From Lactococcus garvieae (GTDB lineage: Bacteria > Bacillota > Bacilli > Lactobacillales > Streptococcaceae): a stretch of DNA of 42,470 nt. Made by a program: the position numbers and the translations under genes. The DNA lies in contig NZ_WIVG01000010.1 in the NCBI RefSeq assembly GCF_016758115.1, positions 1-42,470 of the forward strand, in the 5' to 3' direction. Within the stretch, counting starts at the first letter, position 1. Each line of letters begins with the position of its first letter. The notes beneath the pieces are model-generated. The model ran no database searches, was not told the origin of the DNA, and saw only the letters and a program-made list of their open reading frames with translations. This document shows, one piece after another, positions 25,699 to 34,826 of the stretch.

Positions 25699-26367
25699 AT
25701 GATTAAGATATTATTAGTTGAAGATGACCTCTCTTTGTCAAAATCAGTTTATGATTTTTTGAAATCTTTTGCTGAAGTAAAGCAGGTCTTTGACGGTGAA
25801 GAGGGACTTTATGAGGCAGAAATGGGCATCTATGATTTAATTCTTTTGGATTTGATGTTGCCTGAAAAGGATGGTTTTGAAGTTCTGAAAGAACTCCGGG
25901 ATCAAAAAATTGATACACCTGTGTTGATTATGACAGCAAAAGAGTCATTGGACGATAAGATGCATGGCTTTGATATTGGAGCAGATGACTACTTGACCAA
26001 GCCCTTCTATCTCGATGAGTTGAAGGCACGTATTCAGGCTCTTTTGAAGCGCACAGGAAAGCTTGAAGATGCTAACGGTCTTTCCTATGGCAATGTGCGC
26101 TTAAATCTGACGAACAAGTCAGCTTTTGTTGATGACACACCTGTAGAGTTGATAGGCAAGGAGTTTGACCTTGTCGTTTATCTGATGCAGAACCAAAACG
26201 TTATTTTACCCAAGGAGCAAATTTTTGACCGGATTTGGGGATTTGACAGTGATACGACAGTGACTGTAGTTGAAGTATATATGAGTAAAATCCGTAAAAA
26301 ACTAAAAGATACTGACTTTGCCCAAAATCTAGCTACCTTGCGTAATGTCGGCTATATTTTACGGTAA
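25699..26367 (+). CDS. OmpR-type response regulator
   Basis: Two-component response regulator. Receiver domain 1-115 with acidic pair in LLVEDDLSL, phosphorylated Asp51 ([15 protein letters not shown]), Thr (LIMTAKES) and Lys (YLTKPFY); winged-helix DNA-binding domain from about 125 ([16 protein letters not shown]). The start at 25699 ([10 protein letters not shown]) is preferred to 25690 because AGAAAGATGG sits correctly for it. The partner kinase begins 5 bases after the stop. Target genes unknown; the downstream DXS-like gene is a possible target. Confidence 0.92.
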   Translation: MIKILLVEDDLSLSKSVYDFLKSFAEVKQVFDGEEGLYEAEMGIYDLILLDLMLPEKDGFEVLKELRDQKIDTPVLIMTAKESLDDKMHGFDIGADDYLTKPFYLDELKARIQALLKRTGKLEDANGLSYGNVRLNLTNKSAFVDDTPVELIGKEFDLVVYLMQNQNVILPKEQIFDRIWGFDSDTTVTVVEVYMSKIRKKLKDTDFAQNLATLRNVGYILR

Positions 26368-26372
26368 TCCTT

Positions 26373-27773
26373 ATGAAAAAGATAATAGAAAAAATAAAAT
26401 CGATGCCAATTGTGAAAAATGATGGGAAAAATTTCCTTCATTTTTTTCTAGATTTCACCATTATTTTCTTTGCGCTGACAGTCATTATTCTTCAAGTCTT
26501 GACCAGTGGAGTATATAAGTCAACAGATCAAAATTTACGTGATTTAGCGGCCAATCCAGATATTCTTAGGGCCTTAGCGCTTAATCAAGCGGGAATAAGT
26601 CAGGGGACCTTTGAAATTAATCAAGGCAGCTACAGCCCTACAAACAGTATCGTGATGTATGATGCTGAGGGAAATATATTAGGCCCTGCTGGTGCAATAG
26701 ATGTCAGCAAGACAACGGGGAAAAGCCAGCAGCAGATTATCACAGTTGATGTGGTTCGCTATCAGCTTGAAAAAGTAGCAAAGTTAGATAAGGATGCTGT
26801 TGGACAGATTAAGTCCATCTCGATTAGAAATCCTTATGGGGCGGATTGGCATTATCGCTATATCACGCTGTCTCTGCCACAATCAACTGTATCAGAAGAA
26901 AATAGCGTGGCTTATATCCAAGTCTTTAGTAACGTCGATCAGCTCCAAGATAGCCTGAGCCGGAGTAATTTTATTATCATTACAACGATGGTGATGTTCT
27001 GGTTTATCTCTGTTATTATCAGCCTGTACTTGGCAAACTGGACCTTACGACCTGTGATGGTGGCCTATGAAAAGCAGAAAGCTTTTGTGGAAAATGCCAG
27101 CCACGAGTTGAGAACGCCTCTTGCCATTTTACAAAACCGACTGGAGCTACTTTTCCAAAATCCCAATGCGACAATCATCGAAGAATCAGAAAACATTTCG
27201 GAGAGTCTATCTGAAGTTCGAAACATGCGCTTGCTGACAAGTAATCTTCTTAACATGGCGCGTCAAGATAATAACATCAAAATAAGTCCAGAAGCCACGG
27301 ATAAAGAATTTTTTGAAGCAATTTTTAGTAACTATCAGCTCTTGGCAGAAAGTTCTGATAAAACTCTGAAAACTTCTTTAAAATTTGACGGAAGTCTGAG
27401 CTTGGATCAGAGTCTTGTCAAACAGCTTTTGACGATTCTCTTTGATAATGCCATGAAATATACGGGCGAAGATGGTGAAATTCAAGTAGATGTCCAAAAA
27501 AATGGTTCGACCCTTATACTAAGTGTGGCAGATAATGGTGAAGGAATCAGTGCTGGAGATAAGAAGAAGATATTTGATCGTTTTTATCGTGTGGATAAGG
27601 CGAGAACACGTCAAAAAGGCGGACTGGGACTTGGTCTTTCCTTGGCACAGCAAATCGCTGAGGCCCATAATGGACGAATAACTGTTGAGGACAATCCTCC
27701 GAGGGGAACAAAATTTGTTGTTCGATTACGTACAAGCCCATCTCTAAAATCAGCAAAAGTGAGTAAAAAATAA
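26373..27773 (+). CDS. Sensor histidine kinase
   Basis: Membrane kinase of 466 residues. A first helix (about 22-46), an extracellular sensor region of about 150 residues, a second helix (about 203-222), then the dimerisation domain with phospho-accepting His244 (NASHELRTPLAIL) and the ATPase domain with N box (FDNAMKYTG), G1 (DNGEGI) and G2 (GGLGLGLSLA). Extracellular part has no recognised ligand domain. There is no clear ribosome binding site, so translation is probably coupled to the response regulator stop. Confidence 0.93.
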   Translation: MKKIIEKIKSMPIVKNDGKNFLHFFLDFTIIFFALTVIILQVLTSGVYKSTDQNLRDLAANPDILRALALNQAGISQGTFEINQGSYSPTNSIVMYDAEGNILGPAGAIDVSKTTGKSQQQIITVDVVRYQLEKVAKLDKDAVGQIKSISIRNPYGADWHYRYITLSLPQSTVSEENSVAYIQVFSNVDQLQDSLSRSNFIIITTMVMFWFISVIISLYLANWTLRPVMVAYEKQKAFVENASHELRTPLAILQNRLELLFQNPNATIIEESENISESLSEVRNMRLLTSNLLNMARQDNNIKISPEATDKEFFEAIFSNYQLLAESSDKTLKTSLKFDGSLSLDQSLVKQLLTILFDNAMKYTGEDGEIQVDVQKNGSTLILSVADNGEGISAGDKKKIFDRFYRVDKARTRQKGGLGLGLSLAQQIAEAHNGRITVEDNPPRGTKFVVRLRTSPSLKSAKVSKK

Positions 27774-27788
27774 TAGAATAGAGTGAGA

Positions 27789-27809
27789 ACTTATCCGCTA
27801 TGGATAAGT
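27789..27809 (+). other. Intercistronic hairpin
   Basis: Perfect 8-bp stem ACTTATCC / GGATAAGT with a 5-base loop between the kinase and DXS-like genes, followed by A-rich, not T-rich, sequence. More likely an mRNA processing or stabilising element than a terminator. Confidence 0.5.
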
Positions 27810-27840
27810 AAAAATAAAAATAAGCAAGAAAGAAACAACA

Positions 27841-29583
27841 ATGACTATTTTAGATAAAGTAAAAACACCAGCAGACATAAAAAAGTTTAGTCGATCAGAG
27901 CTGACAGAGCTTGCTGCTGATATTCGGGGAGCTGTGTTGAATAAAGTGAGTAAGATTGGTGGCCACACAGGACCTAATCTTGGTGTTGTTGAACTGACGA
28001 TTGCCTTGCACAAGGTCTTTCATTCACCTGTGGATAAATTTGTTTGGGATGTTAGTCATCAAACTTATCCCCACAAAATTCTGACGGGGCGTAAACATGG
28101 CTTTGAGGATGGGCATTTCTATGACATTACAGGTTATACCAGTCAAGAGGAGTCTGAACACGACTTCTTTACTGTGGGGCATACTTCAACTTCTGTTGCT
28201 AATGCTCTGGGGCTTGCTAAAGCACGTGATTTGACCGATGGACAAGGAAACATTATTGCTATTTTAGGGGACGGCTCACTTTCTGGTGGTTTGGCCTTAG
28301 AAGCGATCAGTAACGCAGGAGCCTATAATCAAAACTTTATCCTTATCCTCAATGACAACCAAATGTCAATTGCAGAAAACCATGGAGGGATTTATAAGGG
28401 GCTCGCTGAGTTGCGTGAGACGAATGGTCAATCTCCAAATAATATGTTCAAAGCTTTTGGACTAGATTATAAATATTTGGCGGAAGGGAATAATCTTGAT
28501 GCTTTGATTTCCCTTTTTGAAGAAGTGAAGGATATCACACACCCGATTGTTTTACATATTAACACTGAAAAAGGTCATGGATATCAGCCGGCCATTGATA
28601 TGAAGGAAGCTTTTCACTGGCGTTCACCTTTCAACTTAGAAGACGGCTCATTGAAAAATAGTCGTGAGACGAAAAACTATACAAGAATTATTCTCGACTA
28701 TATGGAGGAAAAAGTCTCCGAAGGCATGCCGCTTGTCGCTGTGAATGGTGGCATACCAATGATTAATAATCTTAAGGAATTTGCTGAAAAGCATCCAGAA
28801 AATTATGTTGATGCCGGCATAGCTGAGCAGTATGTCACAACATTTGGAGGTGCGGTTGCAGCTGGCGGCGCTCGTGCAATGATATTCCACAGTTCAACAT
28901 TTATGCAGCGCGCTTACGATCAGTTTTTACACGATTTGACTATCAATAAAGAGCCGGCTGTAGTTATTGTAAAGTCTGCTTCCATTTCGGGTTCTGATAA
29001 AACGCATCAGGGCAGCTTTGCGATAGGAATGCTTTCAAACATTCCAGATTTGGTCTATTTGGCGCCTACAAGCGAAGAAGAGCTGCTTGCGATGTTGGAT
29101 TGGTCGCTCACTCAAAAAGAAAGTCCAGTGATTTTGCAAATTCCAGAACACGGGGTAGAGAACCGGCCTTCAAGTTTGGTTGACTTTAGTAAAGCACAGT
29201 ATGAGATTGTTCGAAAGGGGACAGAAGTAGCAGTTTTAGCACTTGGCGGACTCTTTAGTCATGGTCAGAAAGTGATGGATGCCCTCGAAAAGTTAGATAT
29301 AAAAGCAACATTAATCAATCCTTTGTTTGTCGCTGATTTGGATAAGGAAACTTTGGAAAAATTAACGGCTGACCACAGTGTGTTTGTGACTATAGAAGAT
29401 GGTGTAGTTGATGGTGGATTCGGTCAAAAAGTTGCCGGATATCTTGGAAAATTTGGTGTTAAAACACTGAACTATGGCGCGGCCAAAGAGTTTAATGACT
29501 CTGTTGCTATAAAAGAACTCTATGACCGCTACCATCTTACGCCAGAGCTTATGGTTGCAGATATTTTAGAAGCTTTAAAATAA
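27841..29583 (+). CDS. DXS-like thiamine-diphosphate enzyme, divergent
   Basis: 580 residues (typical DXS about 620-640) with the transketolase-like architecture of 1-deoxy-xylulose-5-phosphate synthase. Seen: [36 protein letters not shown], the ThDP/Mg motif GDGSLSGG...NDNQMS and the conserved Glu329 (GIAEQ). Differences: the usual EQH is EQY (Tyr331); the DRAG motif is KSAS, so the phosphate-binding arginine is Ser379; the RYPRG motif is QIPEHG. These losses argue against normal glyceraldehyde-3-phosphate binding. Lactococci are known to make isoprenoids by the mevalonate route, so a different ThDP role is plausible. No dxr nearby. It lies 67 bases after the two-component genes. Confidence 0.75.
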   Translation: MTILDKVKTPADIKKFSRSELTELAADIRGAVLNKVSKIGGHTGPNLGVVELTIALHKVFHSPVDKFVWDVSHQTYPHKILTGRKHGFEDGHFYDITGYTSQEESEHDFFTVGHTSTSVANALGLAKARDLTDGQGNIIAILGDGSLSGGLALEAISNAGAYNQNFILILNDNQMSIAENHGGIYKGLAELRETNGQSPNNMFKAFGLDYKYLAEGNNLDALISLFEEVKDITHPIVLHINTEKGHGYQPAIDMKEAFHWRSPFNLEDGSLKNSRETKNYTRIILDYMEEKVSEGMPLVAVNGGIPMINNLKEFAEKHPENYVDAGIAEQYVTTFGGAVAAGGARAMIFHSSTFMQRAYDQFLHDLTINKEPAVVIVKSASISGSDKTHQGSFAIGMLSNIPDLVYLAPTSEEELLAMLDWSLTQKESPVILQIPEHGVENRPSSLVDFSKAQYEIVRKGTEVAVLALGGLFSHGQKVMDALEKLDIKATLINPLFVADLDKETLEKLTADHSVFVTIEDGVVDGGFGQKVAGYLGKFGVKTLNYGAAKEFNDSVAIKELYDRYHLTPELMVADILEALK

Positions 29584-29591
29584 AGGGGAAA

Positions 29592-29867
29592 ATGAAAAAA
29601 ATATTAGTTAAGACTGTCCATGGTTACCAGAGATTCGTTTCTCCCCTTCTGCCCCCAGCTTGTCGCTATTATCCGACATGTTCGAACTATATGATTCAAG
29701 CTATCGAAAAGCATGGGGCAGCAAAGGGGATTGCGATGGGCTTAGCGCGTCTTTTACGTTGCCATCCTTTTTGCAAGCCGGGCTATGATTTAGTCCCTGA
29801 CACGTTTTCTTTAAGAAGAAATTACGAGATTCCGGAAGAAGGAACAAAGGAGTCTCAGAACATTTGA
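29592..29867 (+). CDS. yidD: YidD membrane protein insertion factor
   Basis: Small (91 residues) YidD-family protein thought to assist YidC-dependent membrane insertion. Signature stretches [52 protein letters not shown] contain the conserved cysteines. Amphipathic, inner-face membrane association expected. It begins 8 bases after the DXS-like stop and ends at a terminator, so it is in the same transcript. Confidence 0.93.
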   Translation: MKKILVKTVHGYQRFVSPLLPPACRYYPTCSNYMIQAIEKHGAAKGIAMGLARLLRCHPFCKPGYDLVPDTFSLRRNYEIPEEGTKESQNI

Positions 29868-29895
29868 TCTCACCAGAGTTGAAAGAGTAAACAGT

Positions 29896-29926
29896 AACCT
29901 TCAGGCTATAGAACCTGAGGGTTTTT
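29896..29926 (+). terminator. Terminator after yidD
   Basis: Stem AACCTTCAGG / CCTGAGGGTT (one G-T pair), 8-base loop, then TTT. Confidence 0.8.
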
Positions 29927-29962
29927 CTTTTCATCTTAATTTTAAAATAATCGAGAAATTAC

Positions 29963-29991
29963 TTGTTAACTTTTGTAAAGTATGTTTTAAT
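29963..29991 (+). promoter_or_regulatory. Likely promoter of the iron ABC operon
   Basis: TTGTTA, 17-base spacer, extended -10 TG-T-TTTAAT. A TTGACA at 30010-30015 is an alternative -35 but has no good -10 at 17 bases. Confidence 0.5.
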
Positions 29992-30058
29992 GGGGTATGT
30001 AAAAAGTATTTGACATTATTAGCGTTATAGAGTGACTAGAGCTAAAAGGAAAAAACTC

Positions 30059-30841
30059 ATGTATTTTGGGGTAAAAAGTTTAAATGTATATTATGGGAAA
30101 AAGCAGGTTTTAAAAGACGTATCCTTAGAAATTGAGCAGGGGAAGACCACTGCGATTATCGGAGTAAATGGTTCAGGAAAATCAACCTTGTTGAAAGCCT
30201 TGGGTCGTTTAATAAAGTACGAGGGAGAAGTTATTTATAAGGATGAGCGTCTAACAAACTGGAATAATTTAGAAATTGCTAAGATATTAACCTTGCTGCC
30301 ACAAGCGCTGCAGGTGCCGAGTGACATCACGGTGTATGAATTGGTAAGTCTGGGTCGCTTTCCTCACCAAAAGCTCACACAGCAGAGCTTATCTGAAACA
30401 GATAGGACATTTATCAAGCAGGTCATGCAGGAAACAGAAGTTTGGGACTTACGGAATCAACACGTTGAACAGCTTTCTGGCGGACAACGTCAAAGGGTCT
30501 TTATTACGATGATTTTGGCCCAGGACAGTGAAATCATTCTGCTGGATGAGCCAACAACATATCTTGATCTCCTGCACCAACTGGATATACTGAAATTATT
30601 AAAACGCTTTGCTGCGAAGAGGGAAAAGACAGTTGTTTATGTGATTCATGACTTGAACCATGCTGCACGTTTTGCAGATAATATGGTTATTGTCAAAGAA
30701 GGGAAGATTTTTGCTTCGGGGCCTGTAGAAGAGCTATTCACAGAAGAAGTTATTCACGAGAGTTTTGGTTTACAGGTTCGGCTGGGGCGAGATCTTTTTT
30801 GTCAATCTTTGATGATTACAGGGGTAAAAAATGAAGATTAG
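30059..30841 (+). CDS. Siderophore-type iron ABC transporter, ATPase
   Basis: ABC ATPase of 260 residues of the FecE/FhuC group. Walker A GVNGSGKST, Q-loop TLLPQALQ, signature LSGGQRQR, Walker B IILLDEPTTYLD and H-loop VIHDLNH are all intact. The ATG at 30059 (MYFGVKSLNVYYG) follows AAAAGGA; the longer frame starting at GTG 30032 has no such site. It overlaps the next permease gene by 11 bases. Cytoplasmic motor of the importer formed with the three following genes. Confidence 0.93.
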   Translation: MYFGVKSLNVYYGKKQVLKDVSLEIEQGKTTAIIGVNGSGKSTLLKALGRLIKYEGEVIYKDERLTNWNNLEIAKILTLLPQALQVPSDITVYELVSLGRFPHQKLTQQSLSETDRTFIKQVMQETEVWDLRNQHVEQLSGGQRQRVFITMILAQDSEIILLDEPTTYLDLLHQLDILKLLKRFAAKREKTVVYVIHDLNHAARFADNMVIVKEGKIFASGPVEELFTEEVIHESFGLQVRLGRDLFCQSLMITGVKNED

Positions 30842-31781
30842 GAAGTTTTCTCATCAGATTGTTTTTATCCTTATTTTGCTGATCGTTCTGTCTGTGCTTT
30901 ACCTTATTCTGGGCGAGCAAAACTATAGTTTGAGCCAATTTTGGCGAGAAAGTATTGTTTTACAGTTGCGTGTGCCTCGTCTACTTGCTCTATTTTTTGT
31001 GGGAATCCTTTTATCAAGTAGTGGGCTCTTAGTTCAAACTATGACGGGTAATCCCATTGCTGAGATATCCACATTGGGGATATCGGGAGGTGCGAGTTTT
31101 GCGCTTGCCTTGCTTTTGGTATTTAAACTTTCAACTGGTGGCTGGCTGGGTACAGCGATAGCCAGTCTCGGCGCACTTATAGCACTGGTCGTAGTTGCTT
31201 TCTTAACTGTAAAAAGTAAATTTCAGCCGATGAAAGTTGTACTTGTAGGAACCTCTGTAGGACTGTTTGCTACAAGTCTTGCGAGTATCTTGACTTTTTA
31301 TAGTAAAAATATGCAGTCGTATTTTTTGTGGATTGTTGGTTCATTCTCAGGAATTACACTTTTAAAGTTAGAAATTTTGATGGTGGTGACGGCTGTCTTT
31401 ATCTGCTTAATTTTGCTTTTTGCTAATCAAATAAGACTGCTGGCACTTGGTGAAGAGATGGCAACGAGCCTTGGCGTATCAGTAAATAGATTGAGATTGT
31501 TGATTATGGGGATGGTGGCTTTAGCGAGTGGTGTGACCGTTTCAAGTGTAGGGGTGATTAGTTTTGTTGGATTGGTGGCGCCGCATTTAGCAGGACGACT
31601 TGTGGGAAGCCATTTTTTGAAGAAACTCCTTATGTCTAATTTACTAGGGATTTTACTTCTGCTTATTTCCGATACGTTGGCTCGGAATTTATTTAAACCC
31701 TATGAGTTTCCAGCCGGGAGTTTGACATTGGTCGTTGGAGCAATCTTCTTTATCTACACAATGAGTCAGGAGGAAAAATGA
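30831..31781 (+). CDS. Siderophore-type iron ABC transporter, permease 1
   Basis: FecCD-family permease, 316 residues, eight to ten membrane helices. Characteristic RVPRLLALFFVGILLSSSG, GEEMATSLGVSV and VGVISFVGLVAPHLAGRLVG (the coupling region). Overlaps both neighbours (11 and 4 bases), so translation is coupled and it should pair with the next permease. Confidence 0.93.
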   Translation: MKIRKFSHQIVFILILLIVLSVLYLILGEQNYSLSQFWRESIVLQLRVPRLLALFFVGILLSSSGLLVQTMTGNPIAEISTLGISGGASFALALLLVFKLSTGGWLGTAIASLGALIALVVVAFLTVKSKFQPMKVVLVGTSVGLFATSLASILTFYSKNMQSYFLWIVGSFSGITLLKLEILMVVTAVFICLILLFANQIRLLALGEEMATSLGVSVNRLRLLIMGMVALASGVTVSSVGVISFVGLVAPHLAGRLVGSHFLKKLLMSNLLGILLLLISDTLARNLFKPYEFPAGSLTLVVGAIFFIYTMSQEEK

Positions 31782-32716
31782 AAAAGAAATTTTTACTTTT
31801 GATTCTTACTTTACTTGCATTGATTATTATCGATTTGACATATTTTTCTACAGATTGGCCATTGCTTTCTATACTTGTTCCGCAATTTAGGCTGCCACGT
31901 ATGTTGGCTGTCCTCATTGCGGCGGTCGCTTTGTCGATGGCTGGTCTCATCATTCAAACCACAGTGGACAATCCTCTGGCTGATGCTGGAACTTTAGGGA
32001 TTACTAGTGGTGCAAGCGCAGGGGCTGTTTCTTTTCTCCTCATCAGTCAGTGGTTGAAACTCTCCGGAATTTGGCTTTTTATGTATCCCCTCTTTGCTTC
32101 ACTAGGAGCTCTGTTTGCATTTGTCTTACTTCACCAGCTTGCTTTAAAGAGAAATGCGAGTAATGTTCGCGTACTGCTCATTGGACTTGGGATTACAGCT
32201 CTTTTTCAAGCTTTGATTACCTTGATGCAACTGACCATTAACCGCTTTGATTTTCAGCAAGTTGCAATCTGGCTGTCTGGGGACGTTTGGCAAACTAGTC
32301 AGGCCTTTCTTGCTTTTACATGTTTTTTATTGCTTATTGGTCTTACTATCCTATATTTTTACAGAAAAAAATTGGAGGTACTAAGTCTTGGTGAAGAAAT
32401 GGCGACAAGTCTTGGTTTGGACGTCAAGAAAAGTAAAATGCAATTTTATATACTGGCTTTACTTTTTGCCTCAATTGGTGTTTTGCTGGTCGGAGGTCTG
32501 GCCTTCATTGGCCTGATTGCCCCACATATAGCGCGTGAGCTTGTTGGTTTTGAAAGCAAGAAACGTTCTTTGGCAACAGCAGTTGTAGCCATGATTATTT
32601 TACTCTTAGCGGATAGCCTATCACAGACGATCATTGCACCGTCAAGTTTACCTCTTGGTTTTATGGTCGCGCTCATCGGTGCGCCCTACTACATATACTT
32701 AATACAAAAAATTTGA
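31778..32716 (+). CDS. Siderophore-type iron ABC transporter, permease 2
   Basis: Second FecCD-family permease, 312 residues, with the same landmarks as its partner: RLPRMLAVLIAAVALSMAGL, GEEMATSLGLDV and GLAFIGLIAPHIARELVG. The two permeases form a heterodimer typical of ferric siderophore and heme importers. Its start overlaps the preceding stop by 4 bases and the binding-protein gene begins 12 bases after its stop. Confidence 0.93.
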   Translation: MKKKFLLLILTLLALIIIDLTYFSTDWPLLSILVPQFRLPRMLAVLIAAVALSMAGLIIQTTVDNPLADAGTLGITSGASAGAVSFLLISQWLKLSGIWLFMYPLFASLGALFAFVLLHQLALKRNASNVRVLLIGLGITALFQALITLMQLTINRFDFQQVAIWLSGDVWQTSQAFLAFTCFLLLIGLTILYFYRKKLEVLSLGEEMATSLGLDVKKSKMQFYILALLFASIGVLLVGGLAFIGLIAPHIARELVGFESKKRSLATAVVAMIILLLADSLSQTIIAPSSLPLGFMVALIGAPYYIYLIQKI

Positions 32717-32728
32717 AAGAGGAGTTGT

Positions 32729-33670
32729 ATGAAACATCTTAAATTATTTTCTTTAACTTTAGCAGCATTAGGACTTTTAGGGCTTTCTGCCTGTTCGAGC
32801 TTAGATATATCGCAGTCAAAAGAAGAGGAAAAAGTAACTTTTGCAGCTTCGAATGGAGAAGTAGAAGTACCTGCTCACCCTGAACGTATCGCTGTACAAA
32901 ACTATCCTGATGATATCGTAACATTAGGAGGAAATGTAGTGGGAACAGATTCATGGGCCTTTCCAAACCCTTACCTCTCAAAGAAACAAAAAGAGAATAT
33001 GGTAGATTTAGGCTCCCCAAGTTTTAATCTGGAAAAACTCATTGCTCAGAAACCAGACTTGATTGTGACTGTGGATAAAAGTCAAGTTTCAGATTATGAA
33101 AAGATAGCTCCCACCGTTCTGGTTAACTACCAAGAGGTGAACACCATGGATAAATCCTTGAACTTCTTTGCTAAACTTCTCAACCGTGAAAACGAAAAGG
33201 AAGCATTTATCAAAAAATTTGATAAAAAAGCGGAGGCACAAAGAGAAAAACTTAAAAATCATGGCATAGACCCAGCAAAGTCAAGAATTTCTTTATTAGA
33301 ATTGCAGGGGGATAAAATCTATGCTTATGGAGATAACTTTGCCCGTGGTGGGCAAGCATTAACCCGTGGTCTAGGTTTTCAAAAGTCATCCAAGATGACA
33401 GAGTTATCTGAGGGAATGGGCTATGCGGAAGTTAATGCTGAAAGCTTAAAAGACTTTGATGCAGATTACATATTTGTAGATTTTAAAAATGCAGATAGGG
33501 CGCAGTATGAAGCACTTCAAAAAAATCCTGTCTGGAAAAATCTAAAGGCAGTTAAAGAAGGACATGTCGTTACGATGGATTATGACAAGGTGTATTTCTT
33601 TGGGTGTCCGACAGCATCAATGGAGCAACTTACTGACTATACTGAAGCACTCATTCGTCAAACCAAATAA
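32729..33670 (+). CDS. Siderophore-type iron ABC transporter, binding lipoprotein
   Basis: Substrate-binding lipoprotein of 313 residues. Signal peptide with lipobox LGLSAC, lipidated Cys22, then a short acidic spacer and a class III binding fold of the FecB/FhuD type (HPERIAVQNYPDDIVTLG, LDLGSPSFNLEKLIAQKPDLIV region, AYGDNFARGGQALTRGLGF). It would capture a ferric siderophore at the membrane for the two permeases. The exact ligand (hydroxamate, catecholate or heme) cannot be read from sequence. No siderophore biosynthesis genes are present, suggesting use of siderophores made by others. Confidence 0.9.
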   Translation: MKHLKLFSLTLAALGLLGLSACSSLDISQSKEEEKVTFAASNGEVEVPAHPERIAVQNYPDDIVTLGGNVVGTDSWAFPNPYLSKKQKENMVDLGSPSFNLEKLIAQKPDLIVTVDKSQVSDYEKIAPTVLVNYQEVNTMDKSLNFFAKLLNRENEKEAFIKKFDKKAEAQREKLKNHGIDPAKSRISLLELQGDKIYAYGDNFARGGQALTRGLGFQKSSKMTELSEGMGYAEVNAESLKDFDADYIFVDFKNADRAQYEALQKNPVWKNLKAVKEGHVVTMDYDKVYFFGCPTASMEQLTDYTEALIRQTK

Positions 33671-33750
33671 TGAAGACAAAGCTGGCTCTTGGATGATTTT
33701 CCAAGAGTTTTTAGATAAAATGTAAGAAAGTTATCAAAAAATCAAGTTTT

Positions 33751-33993
33751 GTGTTAAATTTAGTGCTTAGTGCTCAAAAAAGTGGACAATGTTCCCATGA
33801 AACAAAAGTTCTCTTACTGGCAGGAGTCGCTGCAGGGAAATCCTACGATAATCCATGGAAGGGATATCTCCAAGCACGATTGACTATGTCGTTTGATGAC
33901 TTTGAAGGAGAGGAACAGCCCTTTGACAATCAAGGCGTTTTGTTGGGTGTCCTCCAGCAGAAAATTTCGAGGCAAACCTTGTCTATAGTCTAA
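33751..33993 (+). pseudogene. Possible decayed ORF
   Basis: 80 codons from a GTG with no Shine-Dalgarno. The product is hydrophilic and looks coding-like (KVLLLAGVAAGKSYDNPWK, DDFEGEEQPFDNQGVL) but I recognise no family. It resembles a fragment of a larger protein rather than an expressed gene. Low certainty. Confidence 0.25.
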
Positions 33994-34311
33994 ATATTTA
34001 ATATTTATTTTGGTATAATAAAATTAAGCATAGGTAGACGAGAGGGAAATTTCAAAAGAATAAAGGGGGTATAAGAGTACTTTACAGTCTTTGCAGAAAG
34101 AAAATAGCAGATAAAAAAGTATTTCATCTGCTTACTGCTGACTACATCTTAATTTTTCTCTGATTATTTAGCGATTTTAGAGATGTTAAAGATTGGGGTT
34201 GGTTTCTTAAAATTACAACAAACGCTGAACGCAATTTTTTATGAAAAAGCAGGAGAGATTGTCTCTTTCCTAGTTTTTCACGTGTTTAGCGTATCTCAAA
34301 CTACTTAGCAC

Positions 34312-34339
34312 TTGCAAATTATTTTTATTATGGTACAAT
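34312..34339 (+). promoter_or_regulatory. Promoter of the fab cluster
   Basis: TTGCAA, 16-base spacer, extended -10 TGG-TACAAT, 47 bases before the fabT ATG. Confidence 0.75.
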
Positions 34340-34355
34340 TTTGTATTGTAAATGG

Positions 34356-34369
34356 TTTGCATCATCAAA
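34356..34369. promoter_or_regulatory. Possible FabT operator
   Basis: TTTGCATCATCAAA lies just after the fabT transcription start. Its right half ATCAAA agrees with the FabT box known from streptococci (TTTGANTATCAAA), the left half only partly. Position fits autoregulation. Confidence 0.4.
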
Positions 34370-34385
34370 ATATCAGGACGTACAA

Positions 34386-34826
34386 ATGAAAACAGATTTT
34401 GACAAAATTAATGAATGGTTGATTCAACTTTTCCACGATTTCATGAACTTAGAAGAACAGTTCTTGAAGGATTCCGATTATCCAGATGTGACTGTGAAAG
34501 AGCTTCAACAACTGACACTTATCCATACTTTAGGAACTTGCCGAGCTACGGATATTGCTAAGAACCAAAAGTTGGCCCTTTCCACAATTACCATTACACT
34601 TAATCGCTTGGAAATTAAGGGATATATTAGACGTGAGCGCTCAGACCGTGATCGGCGTGTGGCTCATGTCGTTTTGACAGAAAAGGGTAAAGCGCTTTGT
34701 GCCTCACATAGTGAGTTTTTCCGTCAGATTTCCGAAAAACTTATGTCAAGTGTTTATGGGACAACGGAGAACAAACTTGCAGGTGAGCTTGAAGAACTAC
34801 ACAAGTCATTGGAGAATATGAAATAA
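34386..34826 (+). CDS. fabT: MarR-family fatty acid regulator FabT
   Basis: MarR-family repressor of 146 residues that in streptococci and lactococci represses fatty acid synthesis genes when acyl-ACP is bound. The winged helix-turn-helix spans about 55-100 ([43 protein letters not shown]). The start at 34386 is chosen from TCAGGA 8 bases upstream; a longer frame from TTG at 34341 begins at the promoter and cannot be used. It is the first gene of the cluster and its stop overlaps the fabH start by one base. Confidence 0.92.
   Translation: MKTDFDKINEWLIQLFHDFMNLEEQFLKDSDYPDVTVKELQQLTLIHTLGTCRATDIAKNQKLALSTITITLNRLEIKGYIRRERSDRDRRVAHVVLTEKGKALCASHSEFFRQISEKLMSSVYGTTENKLAGELEELHKSLENMK

Larger units (their letters stand above)
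33671..34385. other. Intergenic region before fabT
   Basis: No confident gene. It holds an 80-codon open frame without ribosome binding site (33751-33993), an inverted repeat AGCAGAT / ATCTGCT (about 34106-34132), a coding-like open run without start signal (about 34154-34308, contains EMLKIGVGFLKLQQTLNAIF), a hairpin near 34247-34278 and the fabT promoter. Confidence 0.4.
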
